This document shows, one piece after another, positions 8,636 to 16,331 of a stretch of 17,501 nt of DNA. Each line of letters starts with the position of its first letter. Within the stretch, counting starts at the first letter, position 1. Origin of the DNA: Opitutia bacterium UBA3151 (lineage in GTDB: Bacteria; Verrucomicrobiota; Verrucomicrobiia; Opitutales; Seribacteraceae). The translations under genes were made by a program, and so were the position numbers. The notes below the pieces were generated by a model. That model was given only the letters and a program-made list of their open reading frames with translations, was not told the DNA's origin and searched no databases. The stretch covers positions 13,578-31,078 of the forward strand of contig DEYT01000152.1 in assembly GCA_002364975.1 (NCBI GenBank). The letters are read 5' to 3'.

Positions 8636-10017
8636 AACTGAACCCTTGATGCGATTTGTTCAGGACCTGGCATACCTGGTTTTTCCCGCTTTGCAAAAGC
8701 ACGGTCCAAATCGAAAACCTCCCGCCAGTCGCCTTTCAGATCTGGACACACTGCAAGAACTTCAACATCTGCCAACTCAAGTATGGAAAGCTTTTTCTCT
8801 TCACTAAGAGTAACCAGAGCTCCGACAACATGATGGGCTTTGCGAAATGGGATCCCCAGCTCGACTAAATAATCAGCAAGATCCGTTGCCAGAAGCAAAG
8901 GATCCGATGCTGCATGCCGACAGCGTTCTTCATTAAAATGAGCAGTAGACAAGCACCCAGCAGCAACGGCTAAACTCTGGCTAAGTTGATCCAGGGAATC
9001 AAAAACCGGGGGTTTGTCCTCCTGAAGGTCTCGGTTATAAGTCAGGGGCAAGCCCTTGATGGTAACCAATAAGTTGGTCAGATTCCCAATGATACGCCCA
9101 GTCTTTCCACGAATTAATTCAAAGGAATCTGGGTTTTTCTTTTGCGGCATTAGAGAAGAACCCGTGGTAAAGGCATCCGGTAGTCTAATAAATCCGAATT
9201 CAGTGGAATTCCATAGAATCAAATCCTCGGCAAGCCTCGACAAATGCAAAGCACAAATAGAACAGGTGCTGGAAAACTCAACGAAAAGATCACGATCTGC
9301 AACCGCGTCCATTCCATTTGCAGTAATCCTGGGCTCTCCCTCAGCATCTACAAAACCAAGTACTTTGGCAGTAAATTCTCGGTCTATTGGAAGGGTGGTG
9401 CCAGCAATGGCTCCTGAGCCCAAGGGACAAACATTCGCATGTTCCGAGACCTGAGAAAATCTCTCGTGATCTCTCCCAAAGGATTCTAAATAACCAAGCA
9501 GATGGTGACCTACGGTGACCGGTTGTGCCCGCTGTAAATGAGTATAACCAGGAATCGGCAGGTTTGCATACTGCTTGGCCAAAGTAAGGAGGGAAAACAT
9601 CAAGCCTTCAATTCCTGTCTTTACCTGCTCACATGCATCCTTAAAAAATAACCGCATATCGGTAGCCACTTGATCATTTCGACTTCTTCCGGTGTGCAAT
9701 TTGTCCGCTGCCTCGGTTTTAGAACGAAGGGCTTGCTCTAGGTTCATGTGCACATCTTCAAGTTCAAGCTTCCAGGGAAAGGAATCATTTTTGACTTCTT
9801 CAAATAATTCCTGAATCCCCTTTTCAATCGACTTAAACTCCTCATCCGACAAAAGCCCGACATGTGCCAGCATTGAGGCATGGCCTAAGCTACCTTTTAA
9901 ATCATAGACTGCCAAACGCATGTCAAAAGAGACGGATTCACCAAATACCTGCATCAAAGCATCTGGTTGCTCGGAAAACCGACCTCCCCAGGTTACCTGT
10001 TTTTCATCTTTTGACAT
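8611..10017 (-). CDS. argH: Argininosuccinate lyase
   Basis: This cytoplasmic enzyme performs the last step of arginine synthesis, splitting argininosuccinate into arginine and fumarate; it acts as a homotetramer in the aspartase/fumarase superfamily. The 468-residue length is normal. The three conserved blocks that build the active site are present: HTGRSRND (108-115), GYTHLQRAQPV (157-167) and the fumarate-lyase signature GSSLMPQKKNPD (286-297), whose flexible loop carries the catalytic serine. The start ATG is supported by the family-typical N-terminus (WGGRFSEQ near residue 10) and by GGATGA 9 nt upstream, although that sequence lies in a small hairpin. It lies 66 nt after sdhB on the same strand and overlaps the DA1-like gene at its 3' end. 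No other arginine genes are in the window. Identification is very secure. Confidence 0.98.
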   Translation of the reverse strand: MSKDEKQVTWGGRFSEQPDALMQVFGESVSFDMRLAVYDLKGSLGHASMLAHVGLLSDEEFKSIEKGIQELFEEVKNDSFPWKLELEDVHMNLEQALRSKTEAADKLHTGRSRNDQVATDMRLFFKDACEQVKTGIEGLMFSLLTLAKQYANLPIPGYTHLQRAQPVTVGHHLLGYLESFGRDHERFSQVSEHANVCPLGSGAIAGTTLPIDREFTAKVLGFVDAEGEPRITANGMDAVADRDLFVEFSSTCSICALHLSRLAEDLILWNSTEFGFIRLPDAFTTGSSLMPQKKNPDSFELIRGKTGRIIGNLTNLLVTIKGLPLTYNRDLQEDKPPVFDSLDQLSQSLAVAAGCLSTAHFNEERCRHAASDPLLLATDLADYLVELGIPFRKAHHVVGALVTLSEEKKLSILELADVEVLAVCPDLKGDWREVFDLDRAFAKREKPGMPGPEQIASRVQFWEGILQA

Positions 10018-10083
10018 AAAACAACATCATCCAAAGGATGAGAATTGTCGCAACCAAAATGAGATTACTACAGGAAAACTTGC
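10018..10083 (-). promoter_or_regulatory. sdhB-argH intergenic hairpin covering the argH ribosome-binding site
   Basis: The 66-nt gap contains a perfect inverted repeat, on the minus strand TCATCC-TTT-GGATGA (plus-strand 10027-10041), followed by TGTTGTTTT and then the argH ATG. The right arm GGATGA is also the only Shine-Dalgarno-like sequence for argH. The element could therefore be a weak intrinsic terminator or attenuator after sdhB, or an RNA structure limiting argH translation. The U-tract is interrupted and the stem is only 6 bp, so a strong terminator is unlikely. The structure is seen in the sequence; any function is inference. Confidence 0.35.
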
Positions 10084-10836
10084 TTAAGCAAAAATCTTTT
10101 TAATCTTAGCTTTCACGTGGTCGCGGTTGAGTTTGGCGATGTAATCCAAAGAAATATCTTTGGGGCAGGCTGCCGAACACTCTCCATAATTCCTACAATT
10201 CCCAAATCCGGATTTATCCATAGCTGAAACCATGGAGAGTACCCGCTTGTCTTTTTCCGCCTGGCCTTGAGGAAGAAGATTAAGATGCCCAGCCTTCGCT
10301 GCAGTGAAGAGCATCGCGGACGCGTTTTTACAGGAAGCAACACAAGCACCACATCCGATGCAGGCAGCAGCATCCATAGCTTTGTCTGAATCATCCTTAG
10401 GAACAGGCAAAGCATTTCCGTCCGGAGCACTACCCGTACGAACCGTTATAAATCCTCCGGCTTGGGTGATACGATCAAATGCAGAGCGGTCCACAACCAA
10501 GTCCCGGACAACGGGAAAAGCACGGGCTCTAAAGGGTTCCACTGTTATCGTCTCACCATCGCTAAATTTCCGCATGTGAAGCTGGCAAGTGGTAGTCGAA
10601 TTTTCCGGGCCATGAGCGAAGCCGTTAATGGTTAAGGAACAAGTTCCGCATACCCCTTCGCGACAATCATGGTCAAAAAGAATTGGTTCGTTTCCTTCTT
10701 CCAACAACTGCTCATTTAATTGATCCATCATTTCCAGAAAGGAGGAATCTTCCGATACACCGTTTATCTGATGAGTCTCAAAACGGCCTTCATCATCCGC
10801 TCCATCCTGCCTCCAGACTTTAAGGATCAAATTCAT
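10084..10836 (-). CDS. sdhB: Succinate dehydrogenase iron-sulfur subunit
   Basis: This subunit carries electrons from the FAD of SdhA to the quinone site of the membrane subunit. All three cluster sites are intact in the 250-residue protein: a 2Fe-2S site with C58, C63, C66 and C84 (CREGVCGTC, then TTTCQ); a 4Fe-4S site with C159, C162, C165 and C224; and a 3Fe-4S site with C169, C214 and C220 (CIGCGACVASC and CRNYGECSAACP). The cysteine assignment follows the known pattern of the E. coli protein. Its start lies 12 nt after the sdhA stop, in a short A/T-rich spacer without a clear Shine-Dalgarno, so it is probably translated from the same message. The sequence fits the B-type (Bacteroidetes/epsilonproteobacterial-like) subfamily. 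Fumarate reductase activity is possible in principle, but the neighbouring subunits give no reason to prefer it. Confidence 0.97.
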   Translation of the reverse strand: MNLILKVWRQDGADDEGRFETHQINGVSEDSSFLEMMDQLNEQLLEEGNEPILFDHDCREGVCGTCSLTINGFAHGPENSTTTCQLHMRKFSDGETITVEPFRARAFPVVRDLVVDRSAFDRITQAGGFITVRTGSAPDGNALPVPKDDSDKAMDAAACIGCGACVASCKNASAMLFTAAKAGHLNLLPQGQAEKDKRVLSMVSAMDKSGFGNCRNYGECSAACPKDISLDYIAKLNRDHVKAKIKKIFA

Positions 10837-10848
10837 GGAAAATTTTTC

Positions 10849-12765
10849 TTACTTATAACTTCGGACCGCAAGCTTAACATTGTCGTACTTGAGTTCCTCC
10901 TTATGACGCGTTGGCGTTTTTTCTTCACCCTTGTATTCCCAAACTGCAGCGTGGGCGAAATTTTCATCATCACGGGTAGCTTCCCCATCTTCAGTTTGAT
11001 ATTCTTCACGAAAATGCCCTCCGCAAGACTCATTTCTTTCAAAAGCATCTCGGCAAAGAAGTTCTCCAAAGTCGAGAAAATCACGGACCCGACCAGCCCG
11101 TTCAAGTTCAGCATTTAAAGTATCCCCAGAACCGGGAACTAAAAGATTTTTGTTGAAGTCATCACGCAAGTCTTGGATCTGGCCAATGGCTTTTTCCAAG
11201 CCAGTTGCATTTCTTGCCATTCCGGCATAGTCCCACATGATTTGACCAAGTTCCTTGTGATAAGAACGAGAAGATCGCTTACCACTTGCAGAAGTAAGTT
11301 GGTCCACCCTTTGGCGAACCGATTCCATCACCTCTTTTACCTCCGGAGAATCTGGACTGATAGAACCAGTTCCCGAACGGGCCAAATAATCCCCAATGGT
11401 GTAAGGAATCACAAAATATCCATCACTCAATCCTTGCATCAAGGCACTGGCTCCCAACCGATTCGCTCCATGATCAGAAAAATTCGCTTCGCCAAGGGCA
11501 AAGCAACCAGGAATCGTGGTCATGAGATTGTAGTCAACCCAAAGTCCACCCATCGTATAATGAATTGCAGGATAAATACGCATGGGTCGCTGGTACGCAT
11601 TTTCCCCCGTTATTCTTTCATACATTTGAAAAAGGTTTCCATAGCGTTCCCGGATTGCACTTTCTCCAAGGCGGGAAATAGAATCCGCAAAATCAAGGTA
11701 TACCCCGCGTCCGCCTGGACCAACCCCGCGACCTTCGTCACAAGCCTCCTTTGCGGAGCGGCTGGAAATATCACGGGGAGCAAGGTTTCCAAAGCTGGGA
11801 TATTTCCTTTCAAGGTAATAATCCCGTGCGTCTTCAGGAATTTCGTTAGGGTTCTTCGTACTATCTTCCGCATTTTTCGGAACCCAAACCCTTCCATCAT
11901 TACGGAGGGATTCTGACATTAAGGTCAATTTCGACTGGTGATCCCCCGACACCGGGATGCAAGTTGGATGAATCTGAGTAAAGCATGGATTAGCAAACCC
12001 AGCACCTCTGCGATAGGCACGATAAGTGGCGGTAACATTACAGCCAATTGCATTGGTGGAAAGGTAATAGACATTTCCATAACCACCAGTGCATAATAGG
12101 ACCGCATCTGCTGTCCATGCCTTGGTTTCACCAGTGGCTAAATTACGGGTGATGATTCCCTTGGCATGCCCATCAACCACCACAATATCGAGCATCTCCT
12201 GCCTGGTATGCATTTTCACCTGACCCGCGGAAATCTGTCGGCTTAGAGCACTATAGGCACCTAAAAGTAATTGCTGTCCAGTTTGTCCCCGGGCATAAAA
12301 AGTTCGGCTGACTTGGGCACCACCAAAAGAACGGTTCGCGAGTAATCCTCCATATTCTCGAGCGAAGGGAACACCTTGAGCAACGCATTGGTCAATGATG
12401 TTGGTGCTGACTTGTGCGAGTCGGTATACATTTGCTTCCCGGGATCGAAAATCTCCACCCTTAACCGTATCGTAAAAAAGGCGATGTGTACTGTCTCCAT
12501 CATTTTGATAATTTTTGGCAGCATTGATCCCACCTTGGGCTGCGATGGAATGAGCCCGCCTTGGAGAGTCTTGGTAACAAAAACAGTCCACATTGTATCC
12601 GAGTTCACCGAGAGTCGCGGCTGCGGATCCCCCCGCCAGACCGGAACCTACAACAATGATTCGATACTTTCGCTTGTTTGCAGGATTAACCAATTTGGAA
12701 GAGAAACGATGGTTATCCCATTTTTCGGAAAGGGGTCCCTCTGGTATTTTGGAATCGAGATTCAT
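10849..12765 (-). CDS. sdhA: Succinate dehydrogenase flavoprotein subunit
   Basis: This is the catalytic subunit oxidising succinate to fumarate at a covalently bound FAD on the cytoplasmic face. The 638-residue sequence has the Rossmann dinucleotide motif GSGLAGGSAA (40-49), the FAD-attachment histidine H72 in RAHSIAAQGGINAA, the substrate-binding stretch HPTCIPVSGD, the arginine/glycine loop GRGVGPGGRGVYLDF, HYTMGGLWVDYN and the active-site GANRLGASALMQGL. The length and the HSIAAQGGINAA block resemble the B-type enzymes of Bacillus, Chlamydia and Bacteroidetes rather than the proteobacterial C-type. The gene follows sdhC after 23 nt; its ATG has no visible Shine-Dalgarno. The order C-A-B with no sdhD agrees with a single two-haem membrane subunit. 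Identity is secure; the preferred direction in vivo cannot be read from the sequence. Confidence 0.97.
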   Translation of the reverse strand: MNLDSKIPEGPLSEKWDNHRFSSKLVNPANKRKYRIIVVGSGLAGGSAAATLGELGYNVDCFCYQDSPRRAHSIAAQGGINAAKNYQNDGDSTHRLFYDTVKGGDFRSREANVYRLAQVSTNIIDQCVAQGVPFAREYGGLLANRSFGGAQVSRTFYARGQTGQQLLLGAYSALSRQISAGQVKMHTRQEMLDIVVVDGHAKGIITRNLATGETKAWTADAVLLCTGGYGNVYYLSTNAIGCNVTATYRAYRRGAGFANPCFTQIHPTCIPVSGDHQSKLTLMSESLRNDGRVWVPKNAEDSTKNPNEIPEDARDYYLERKYPSFGNLAPRDISSRSAKEACDEGRGVGPGGRGVYLDFADSISRLGESAIRERYGNLFQMYERITGENAYQRPMRIYPAIHYTMGGLWVDYNLMTTIPGCFALGEANFSDHGANRLGASALMQGLSDGYFVIPYTIGDYLARSGTGSISPDSPEVKEVMESVRQRVDQLTSASGKRSSRSYHKELGQIMWDYAGMARNATGLEKAIGQIQDLRDDFNKNLLVPGSGDTLNAELERAGRVRDFLDFGELLCRDAFERNESCGGHFREEYQTEDGEATRDDENFAHAAVWEYKGEEKTPTRHKEELKYDNVKLAVRSYK

Positions 12766-12788
12766 AGTAATGTATTGGGTTTAATCCC

Positions 12789-13520
12789 CTACCGCATGGC
12801 TAATGGTTCTGAGAATAAAGATGGTTCAAAGAAAGAAATTAGATCAAACTTCTGACCTATCACTAGTATCGGTACAATGGAAAAGCCCAAGAAGATGAGC
12901 CATGCGTAACCCTTGGCTGCCCAATCAATTTTATTTCGCCAAGACTCGGAACGGATTCCAAGGGATTGAAATACACTGCTAAAGCCATGCCCCAGATGTC
13001 CGCAAAGTAAGAACATGGAAATCACATAAAAGACAGAGACCCAAGTATGCTGAAATCCGGCCAAAACCATGGAGTAAACATTGTGCACCTCCATGCCCTC
13101 TGGGGCTCCAACCGTTGTCATTAGGTCATCGTACTCAGGGTAGACGGCACGAACTGTAAAATGAAGTAAGTGAAAAACGATAAAGAAAAGTAAAATGGTA
13201 CCAGTGAGTCCCATCTTCAAAGAGGAAAGTCCCGCTCGTTTAGTAACTTCGACATCATTTTCCCGGGGACGGGCAGCCCGATTTTCCCGGATTAAAACGA
13301 TTGCCGTCCAAGCATGGAGCACCACACAAACAAGCAGAAAAATACGAGAACCCCAAAGAATAGGCATGGGGAGTGATTGTAAGGCATGGGCATAGGCGTT
13401 GATTTTTTCAGGACCCATTAAAATCTGTAAGTTCCCTGCCATGTGTACAAACACAAACCCAATCAGAACAAATCCGGTTAGGGCCATGAGGTATTTTTTT
13501 CCGATGGAACTAGTAAACAT
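12789..13520 (-). CDS. sdhC: Succinate dehydrogenase cytochrome b558 subunit
   Basis: This is the single membrane subunit of a B-type succinate:quinone oxidoreductase. With the chosen start it has 243 residues and five hydrophobic helices (about 10-30, 54-77, 103-124, 158-180 and 203-223). Histidines suited to two b haems occur in helices I-IV: H26, H69, H117 or H120, and H175 or H178. This matches the pattern known for Bacillus SdhC, which is quinone-linked through two haems. I chose ATG 13520 (MFTSSIGKKYLMALTG) because homologues begin with this SSIGRK-LMALTG motif; an in-frame TTG at 13565 would add 15 residues (MFERIQKCCKINISI) that look unlike the family. Neither start has a convincing Shine-Dalgarno at proper spacing. 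It is the first gene of the sdhCAB unit, downstream of a good -10 box. Confidence 0.93.
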   Translation of the reverse strand: MFTSSIGKKYLMALTGFVLIGFVFVHMAGNLQILMGPEKINAYAHALQSLPMPILWGSRIFLLVCVVLHAWTAIVLIRENRAARPRENDVEVTKRAGLSSLKMGLTGTILLFFIVFHLLHFTVRAVYPEYDDLMTTVGAPEGMEVHNVYSMVLAGFQHTWVSVFYVISMFLLCGHLGHGFSSVFQSLGIRSESWRNKIDWAAKGYAWLIFLGFSIVPILVIGQKFDLISFFEPSLFSEPLAMR

Positions 13521-13594
13521 GATAGATATATTTATTTTACAACATTTTTGAATCCTCTCAAACAAAAGACGAGTACAAATTTTAATAAGATCAC

Positions 13595-13624
13595 ATTATA
13601 AGTTGGATCAATTAGTTGGATTAA
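13595..13624 (-). promoter_or_regulatory. Putative promoter of the sdhCAB operon
   Basis: On the minus strand a perfect TATAAT (plus positions 13595-13600) lies about 75 nt before the sdhC ATG. A weak -35 candidate TTAATC sits 18 bp upstream (13619-13624). The -10 match and its position in the divergent gap support the call; the -35 is poor, so either an activator or chance could be involved. A transcript from here would have a leader of roughly 65-70 nt. Confidence 0.45.
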
Positions 13625-13637
13625 TAGTAATTCCAAC
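13601..13637. repeat. GTTGGA repeat cluster (possible operator) in the sdh-pyrG gap
   Basis: AGTTGGAT occurs twice in direct orientation (13601-13608 and 13614-13621, period 13 bp), and TCCAAC, its reverse complement core, follows at 13632-13637. The second and third copies form an inverted pair GTTGGA-N11-TCCAAC. The two direct copies lie between the putative -10 and -35 of the sdh promoter, which is a normal place for a repressor site. The repeats are visible directly; binding by a regulator is inference. Confidence 0.35.
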
Positions 13638-13690
13638 CTTGCTTTCGCTTTTCACGCTCATTCATGGTGTGAACAAAAGAGAGTTGCAAG
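13638..13690 (+). other. Possible imperfect hairpin in the pyrG leader
   Basis: CTTGC at 13638-13642 can pair with GCAAG at 13686-13690, and inside it TTCAC (13651-13655) can pair with GTGAA (13669-13673), with short A/T pairings between. This would give an extended imperfect stem 36 nt before the pyrG ATG. There is no following T-run, so it is not an intrinsic terminator. No known riboswitch was recognised in it. Support is weak because bulges are large. Confidence 0.2.
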
Positions 13691-13726
13691 AAGGGAGCAC
13701 AACCTGTCATTTATGGATTGGAGAAC

Positions 13727-15364
13727 ATGAAGTATATTTTCATAACTGGTGGTGTGGTTTCGTCCTTGGGAAAAGGGCTTACATCCGGTGCTCTAGGAGC
13801 ACTTTTGGAGCAGCGCGGACTGACCACTAGAATCCAAAAGTTTGATCCCTACCTCAATGTAGACCCCGGCACGATGAGCCCCTTCCAGCATGGGGAAGTT
13901 TATGTTTTGGATGATGGAGCCGAGACCGACTTGGATCTTGGTCATTATGAGCGATTTACCTCTGGGAAACTTTCCCGCTTTAATAACCTGACCAGCGGCC
14001 AAATTTATGAATCGGTGATTCGAAAGGAAAGAAGAGGAGATTACCTTGGCAAGACCGTACAGGTAATTCCACATGTCACAAATGAGATCAAAGACCGCAT
14101 CTACGCAGCTGGCCAAGGGGTCAATGTATTGATCACGGAAATTGGGGGAACCATCGGTGACATTGAAGGCCTACCCTTTACCGAAGCCATGCGACAATTC
14201 GCGTCTGAGGTGGGGAAGGCAAATGTTCTTTTTGTCCACATGACTCTCTTACCCAGCCTCCGGGCTGCAGGGGAACTCAAAACCAAGCCAACGCAACAAA
14301 GTGTGGCCAAACTTAGAGAAATCGGTATCCAACCGGATATCCTAATTTGTCGAACGGAGCAGCCCATTACCGAAGAGATTAGGGAAAAACTTTCTTTATT
14401 TTGTAGTGTTCCCAAAGAAGCGGTAGTCGAGGAAATGGATGTGGCCCACTCCATCTATGAACTTCCGCACATGTTGAAAAAAGAAGGCCTAGATAAATTG
14501 GTTACCCGCTTTCTTGGTTTAGACGCCCCGACTCCGAAATTGGACGAATGGGAGGAAGTTGTCCATCGATTGCTAAATCCAAAACATAAAGTCAAGATTG
14601 GAATGGTCGGGAAATACATGGACCTCCAAGATTCCTATCTCTCGGTTAACGAGTCCCTGGTACACGGTGGAATTCGTAACGATTGTGAGATCATGGTGGT
14701 TCATATCGATGCGGAAGAAATCGAGAAGGATGGCCCCGATGCCCACCTTGCTGATCTCCATGGCATTTTGGTTCCCGGTGGATTTGGAGATCGTGGAACG
14801 GAGGGAAAAGTAATCGCTTCCAAATTCGCCCGGGAAAATAATCTCCCCTATTTCGGATTGTGCTTGGGTATGCAGATTGCCGTGATTGATTTCGCCCGAA
14901 ATGTTTTGGGTTTGGCAAAAGCAAACAGCGAAGAATTTGACCCGGATACACCGGATCCCGTAATTCACATTATGGATGATCAGAAAAAGGTAGAGAATAA
15001 GGGAGCCACCATGCGACTTGGTGCTTGTCCCTGCTCGCTCAAAAAGGGTTCCGCCGCCTACCTTGCCTATGAAAAAGATGAAATTTCGGAAAGACACCGG
15101 CATCGTTTTGAATTCAACAACTCTTACCGGGAGCAAATGGAGGCGGGTGGTCTGATTATTTCCGGTACTAACCCGGATCGTGATCTTGTGGAAATCATCG
15201 AGGTCAGCAATCACCCTTGGTATGTCGGGGTACAATTTCATCCTGAATTTCAATCCAAGCCCAACAAAGCTCACCCTTTATTCGCTGCCTTCATCGAGGC
15301 ATCTCTTGCCCGTCAACTTTCAAACTCACCGGATAAGTCGGCAGTCGATCCGGCTTCCGAATAA
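13727..15364 (+). CDS. pyrG: CTP synthase (glutamine-hydrolysing)
   Basis: The enzyme makes CTP from UTP, ATP and glutamine in the cytoplasm. I chose ATG 13727 because homologues begin MKYIFITGGVVSSLGKG; a TTG at 13718 would add only MEN. A GGAG lies 3 nt before the ATG, a rather tight spacing. The product is 545 residues, the usual size. The synthetase domain shows the nucleotide loop SSLGKG (12-17), KFDPYLNVDPGTMSPFQHGE and ETDLDLGHYERF. The C-terminal class I glutamine amidotransferase domain has the oxyanion region PGGFGDRG (350-357), nucleophile C379 in GLCLGMQ, and H505/E507 in FHPEF, so it is complete and catalytically intact. It diverges from sdhC across about 200 nt. No GGGC-type initial transcribed run such as controls Bacillus pyrG was recognised. 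Confidence 0.98.
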   Translation: MKYIFITGGVVSSLGKGLTSGALGALLEQRGLTTRIQKFDPYLNVDPGTMSPFQHGEVYVLDDGAETDLDLGHYERFTSGKLSRFNNLTSGQIYESVIRKERRGDYLGKTVQVIPHVTNEIKDRIYAAGQGVNVLITEIGGTIGDIEGLPFTEAMRQFASEVGKANVLFVHMTLLPSLRAAGELKTKPTQQSVAKLREIGIQPDILICRTEQPITEEIREKLSLFCSVPKEAVVEEMDVAHSIYELPHMLKKEGLDKLVTRFLGLDAPTPKLDEWEEVVHRLLNPKHKVKIGMVGKYMDLQDSYLSVNESLVHGGIRNDCEIMVVHIDAEEIEKDGPDAHLADLHGILVPGGFGDRGTEGKVIASKFARENNLPYFGLCLGMQIAVIDFARNVLGLAKANSEEFDPDTPDPVIHIMDDQKKVENKGATMRLGACPCSLKKGSAAYLAYEKDEISERHRHRFEFNNSYREQMEAGGLIISGTNPDRDLVEIIEVSNHPWYVGVQFHPEFQSKPNKAHPLFAAFIEASLARQLSNSPDKSAVDPASE

Positions 15365-15449
15365 GTAGTGACGAAAGGAACCCGTTTGCGGTAGGCGAGG
15401 ACATTTTGTGCTTTGCTCCCGCAGGCAAAATAAAACATGATGTTGAAAC

Positions 15450-16331
15450 GTGATTATCGACGCCCATACCCACCGATATCCTGAAGAGCTATTAGGGGAT
15501 CCCCAATCGTTTGCCCAATTACATAAGGAATGGCATTGGCTAGAATTGGTCAGCCCAAAAAATAAAAAAAGCCTGCAGGGATGGTCCACTCGGGAAAAAA
15601 TGATTGCGGACATGGACAAATCTGAGGTGGAGCGTGCGGTTCTTCTTGGCTGGTACTGGGAGAATCCGGAAACTTGTGAGCTCCAAAATCAATGGTGTAG
15701 TCAATGGATTGCCAGGGATCCAGACCGATTCATTGGATTTCTCAGTTTGCACCCAGAACTTCAAAATTCAGTCGAAAGCCTGAAAAGAAGTAAGGATCTT
15801 GGTTTTATCGGAATCGGAGAATGTCACCCCTGGCTACAGGGTGCATCCATCCAGAACGCAAACTGGATGAATTGTATGGAATTTGCCGCTGCGGAAGGTT
15901 GGCCGGTTACCTTTCATGTTACTGAACCCGTTGGTCATGATTATCCTAGCCGGGTGCAGACTCCATTTGGGGAATTTCTTTGGTTGGCCCGCCAACTTCC
16001 AGAACTCAAAATTATTCTGGCCCATGCAGGTGGACTTTTTCCATTTTACGAACTGAATCCGAAAATTCGGCCCGAGTTAAAAAATGTTCACTATGATCTT
16101 GCAGCCTGTCCCCTACTTTATGACCCAGAAATTTATCGAAAACTGATTGAAGTGGTTGGAGTCAAAAAAATTCTTTGGGGAACCGATTATCCGCTGCGGA
16201 TATTTCCGGCCACCCAAAAAGAACCAGACTTTACTACCTTCAAGAATCTTGTTTTGAATGAAACTGAATTGTCGGAATCAGAAAGAGATGCAATCTTTGG
16301 AAACAACCTCCTCGCTCTCCTTCCATGTTAA
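15450..16331 (+). CDS. Amidohydrolase-2 family metal-dependent hydrolase
   Basis: The 293-residue protein is a TIM-barrel hydrolase of the Amidohydro_2 (PF04909) type, related to ACMSD and dihydroxybenzoate decarboxylases. Metal-site residues expected for the family are present: H6 and H8 in DAHTH, H156 in TFHVTEP, H192 in LAHAGG and D246 in WGTDYP. There is no signal peptide, so it is cytoplasmic. The start is GTG 15450: an in-frame TGA at 15444-15446 excludes anything earlier and the MIIDAHTH opening is typical. No good Shine-Dalgarno is seen. The gene lies 85 nt after pyrG and overlaps the ABC ATPase gene by 7 nt. The substrate cannot be predicted; hydrolase or decarboxylase are both possible in this family. 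Confidence 0.88.
   Translation: MIIDAHTHRYPEELLGDPQSFAQLHKEWHWLELVSPKNKKSLQGWSTREKMIADMDKSEVERAVLLGWYWENPETCELQNQWCSQWIARDPDRFIGFLSLHPELQNSVESLKRSKDLGFIGIGECHPWLQGASIQNANWMNCMEFAAAEGWPVTFHVTEPVGHDYPSRVQTPFGEFLWLARQLPELKIILAHAGGLFPFYELNPKIRPELKNVHYDLAACPLLYDPEIYRKLIEVVGVKKILWGTDYPLRIFPATQKEPDFTTFKNLVLNETELSESERDAIFGNNLLALLPC

Noticed and set aside
11173..11916. 247-codon open frame antisense to sdhA
   Set aside because: It lies wholly within sdhA, its product has no recognisable domain, and its composition is that expected of the complement of a conserved gene.
12376..12855. 159-codon open frame on the plus strand across the sdhC-sdhA junction
   Set aside because: It is antisense to two secure genes and shows no domain or start signal.
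13713..13730. Five-codon ATG frame whose TGA overlaps the pyrG ATG, as a possible leader peptide
   Set aside because: The nearest purine-rich ribosome site is about 15 nt upstream, too far for good initiation, and so short a frame occurs easily by chance.
13603..13830. 75-codon frame overlapping the pyrG leader and start
   Set aside because: It runs out of frame into pyrG, and the part before pyrG is regulatory-looking sequence without coding features.
14573..15274. 233-codon open frame antisense to pyrG
   Set aside because: It is fully covered by the intact, highly conserved pyrG and has no family features.
15385..15429. TTTGC...GCAAA inverted repeat between pyrG and the amidohydrolase gene as a terminator
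   Set aside because: The stem is short and imperfect with a large loop, and the following bases are A-rich rather than T-rich on the sense strand.
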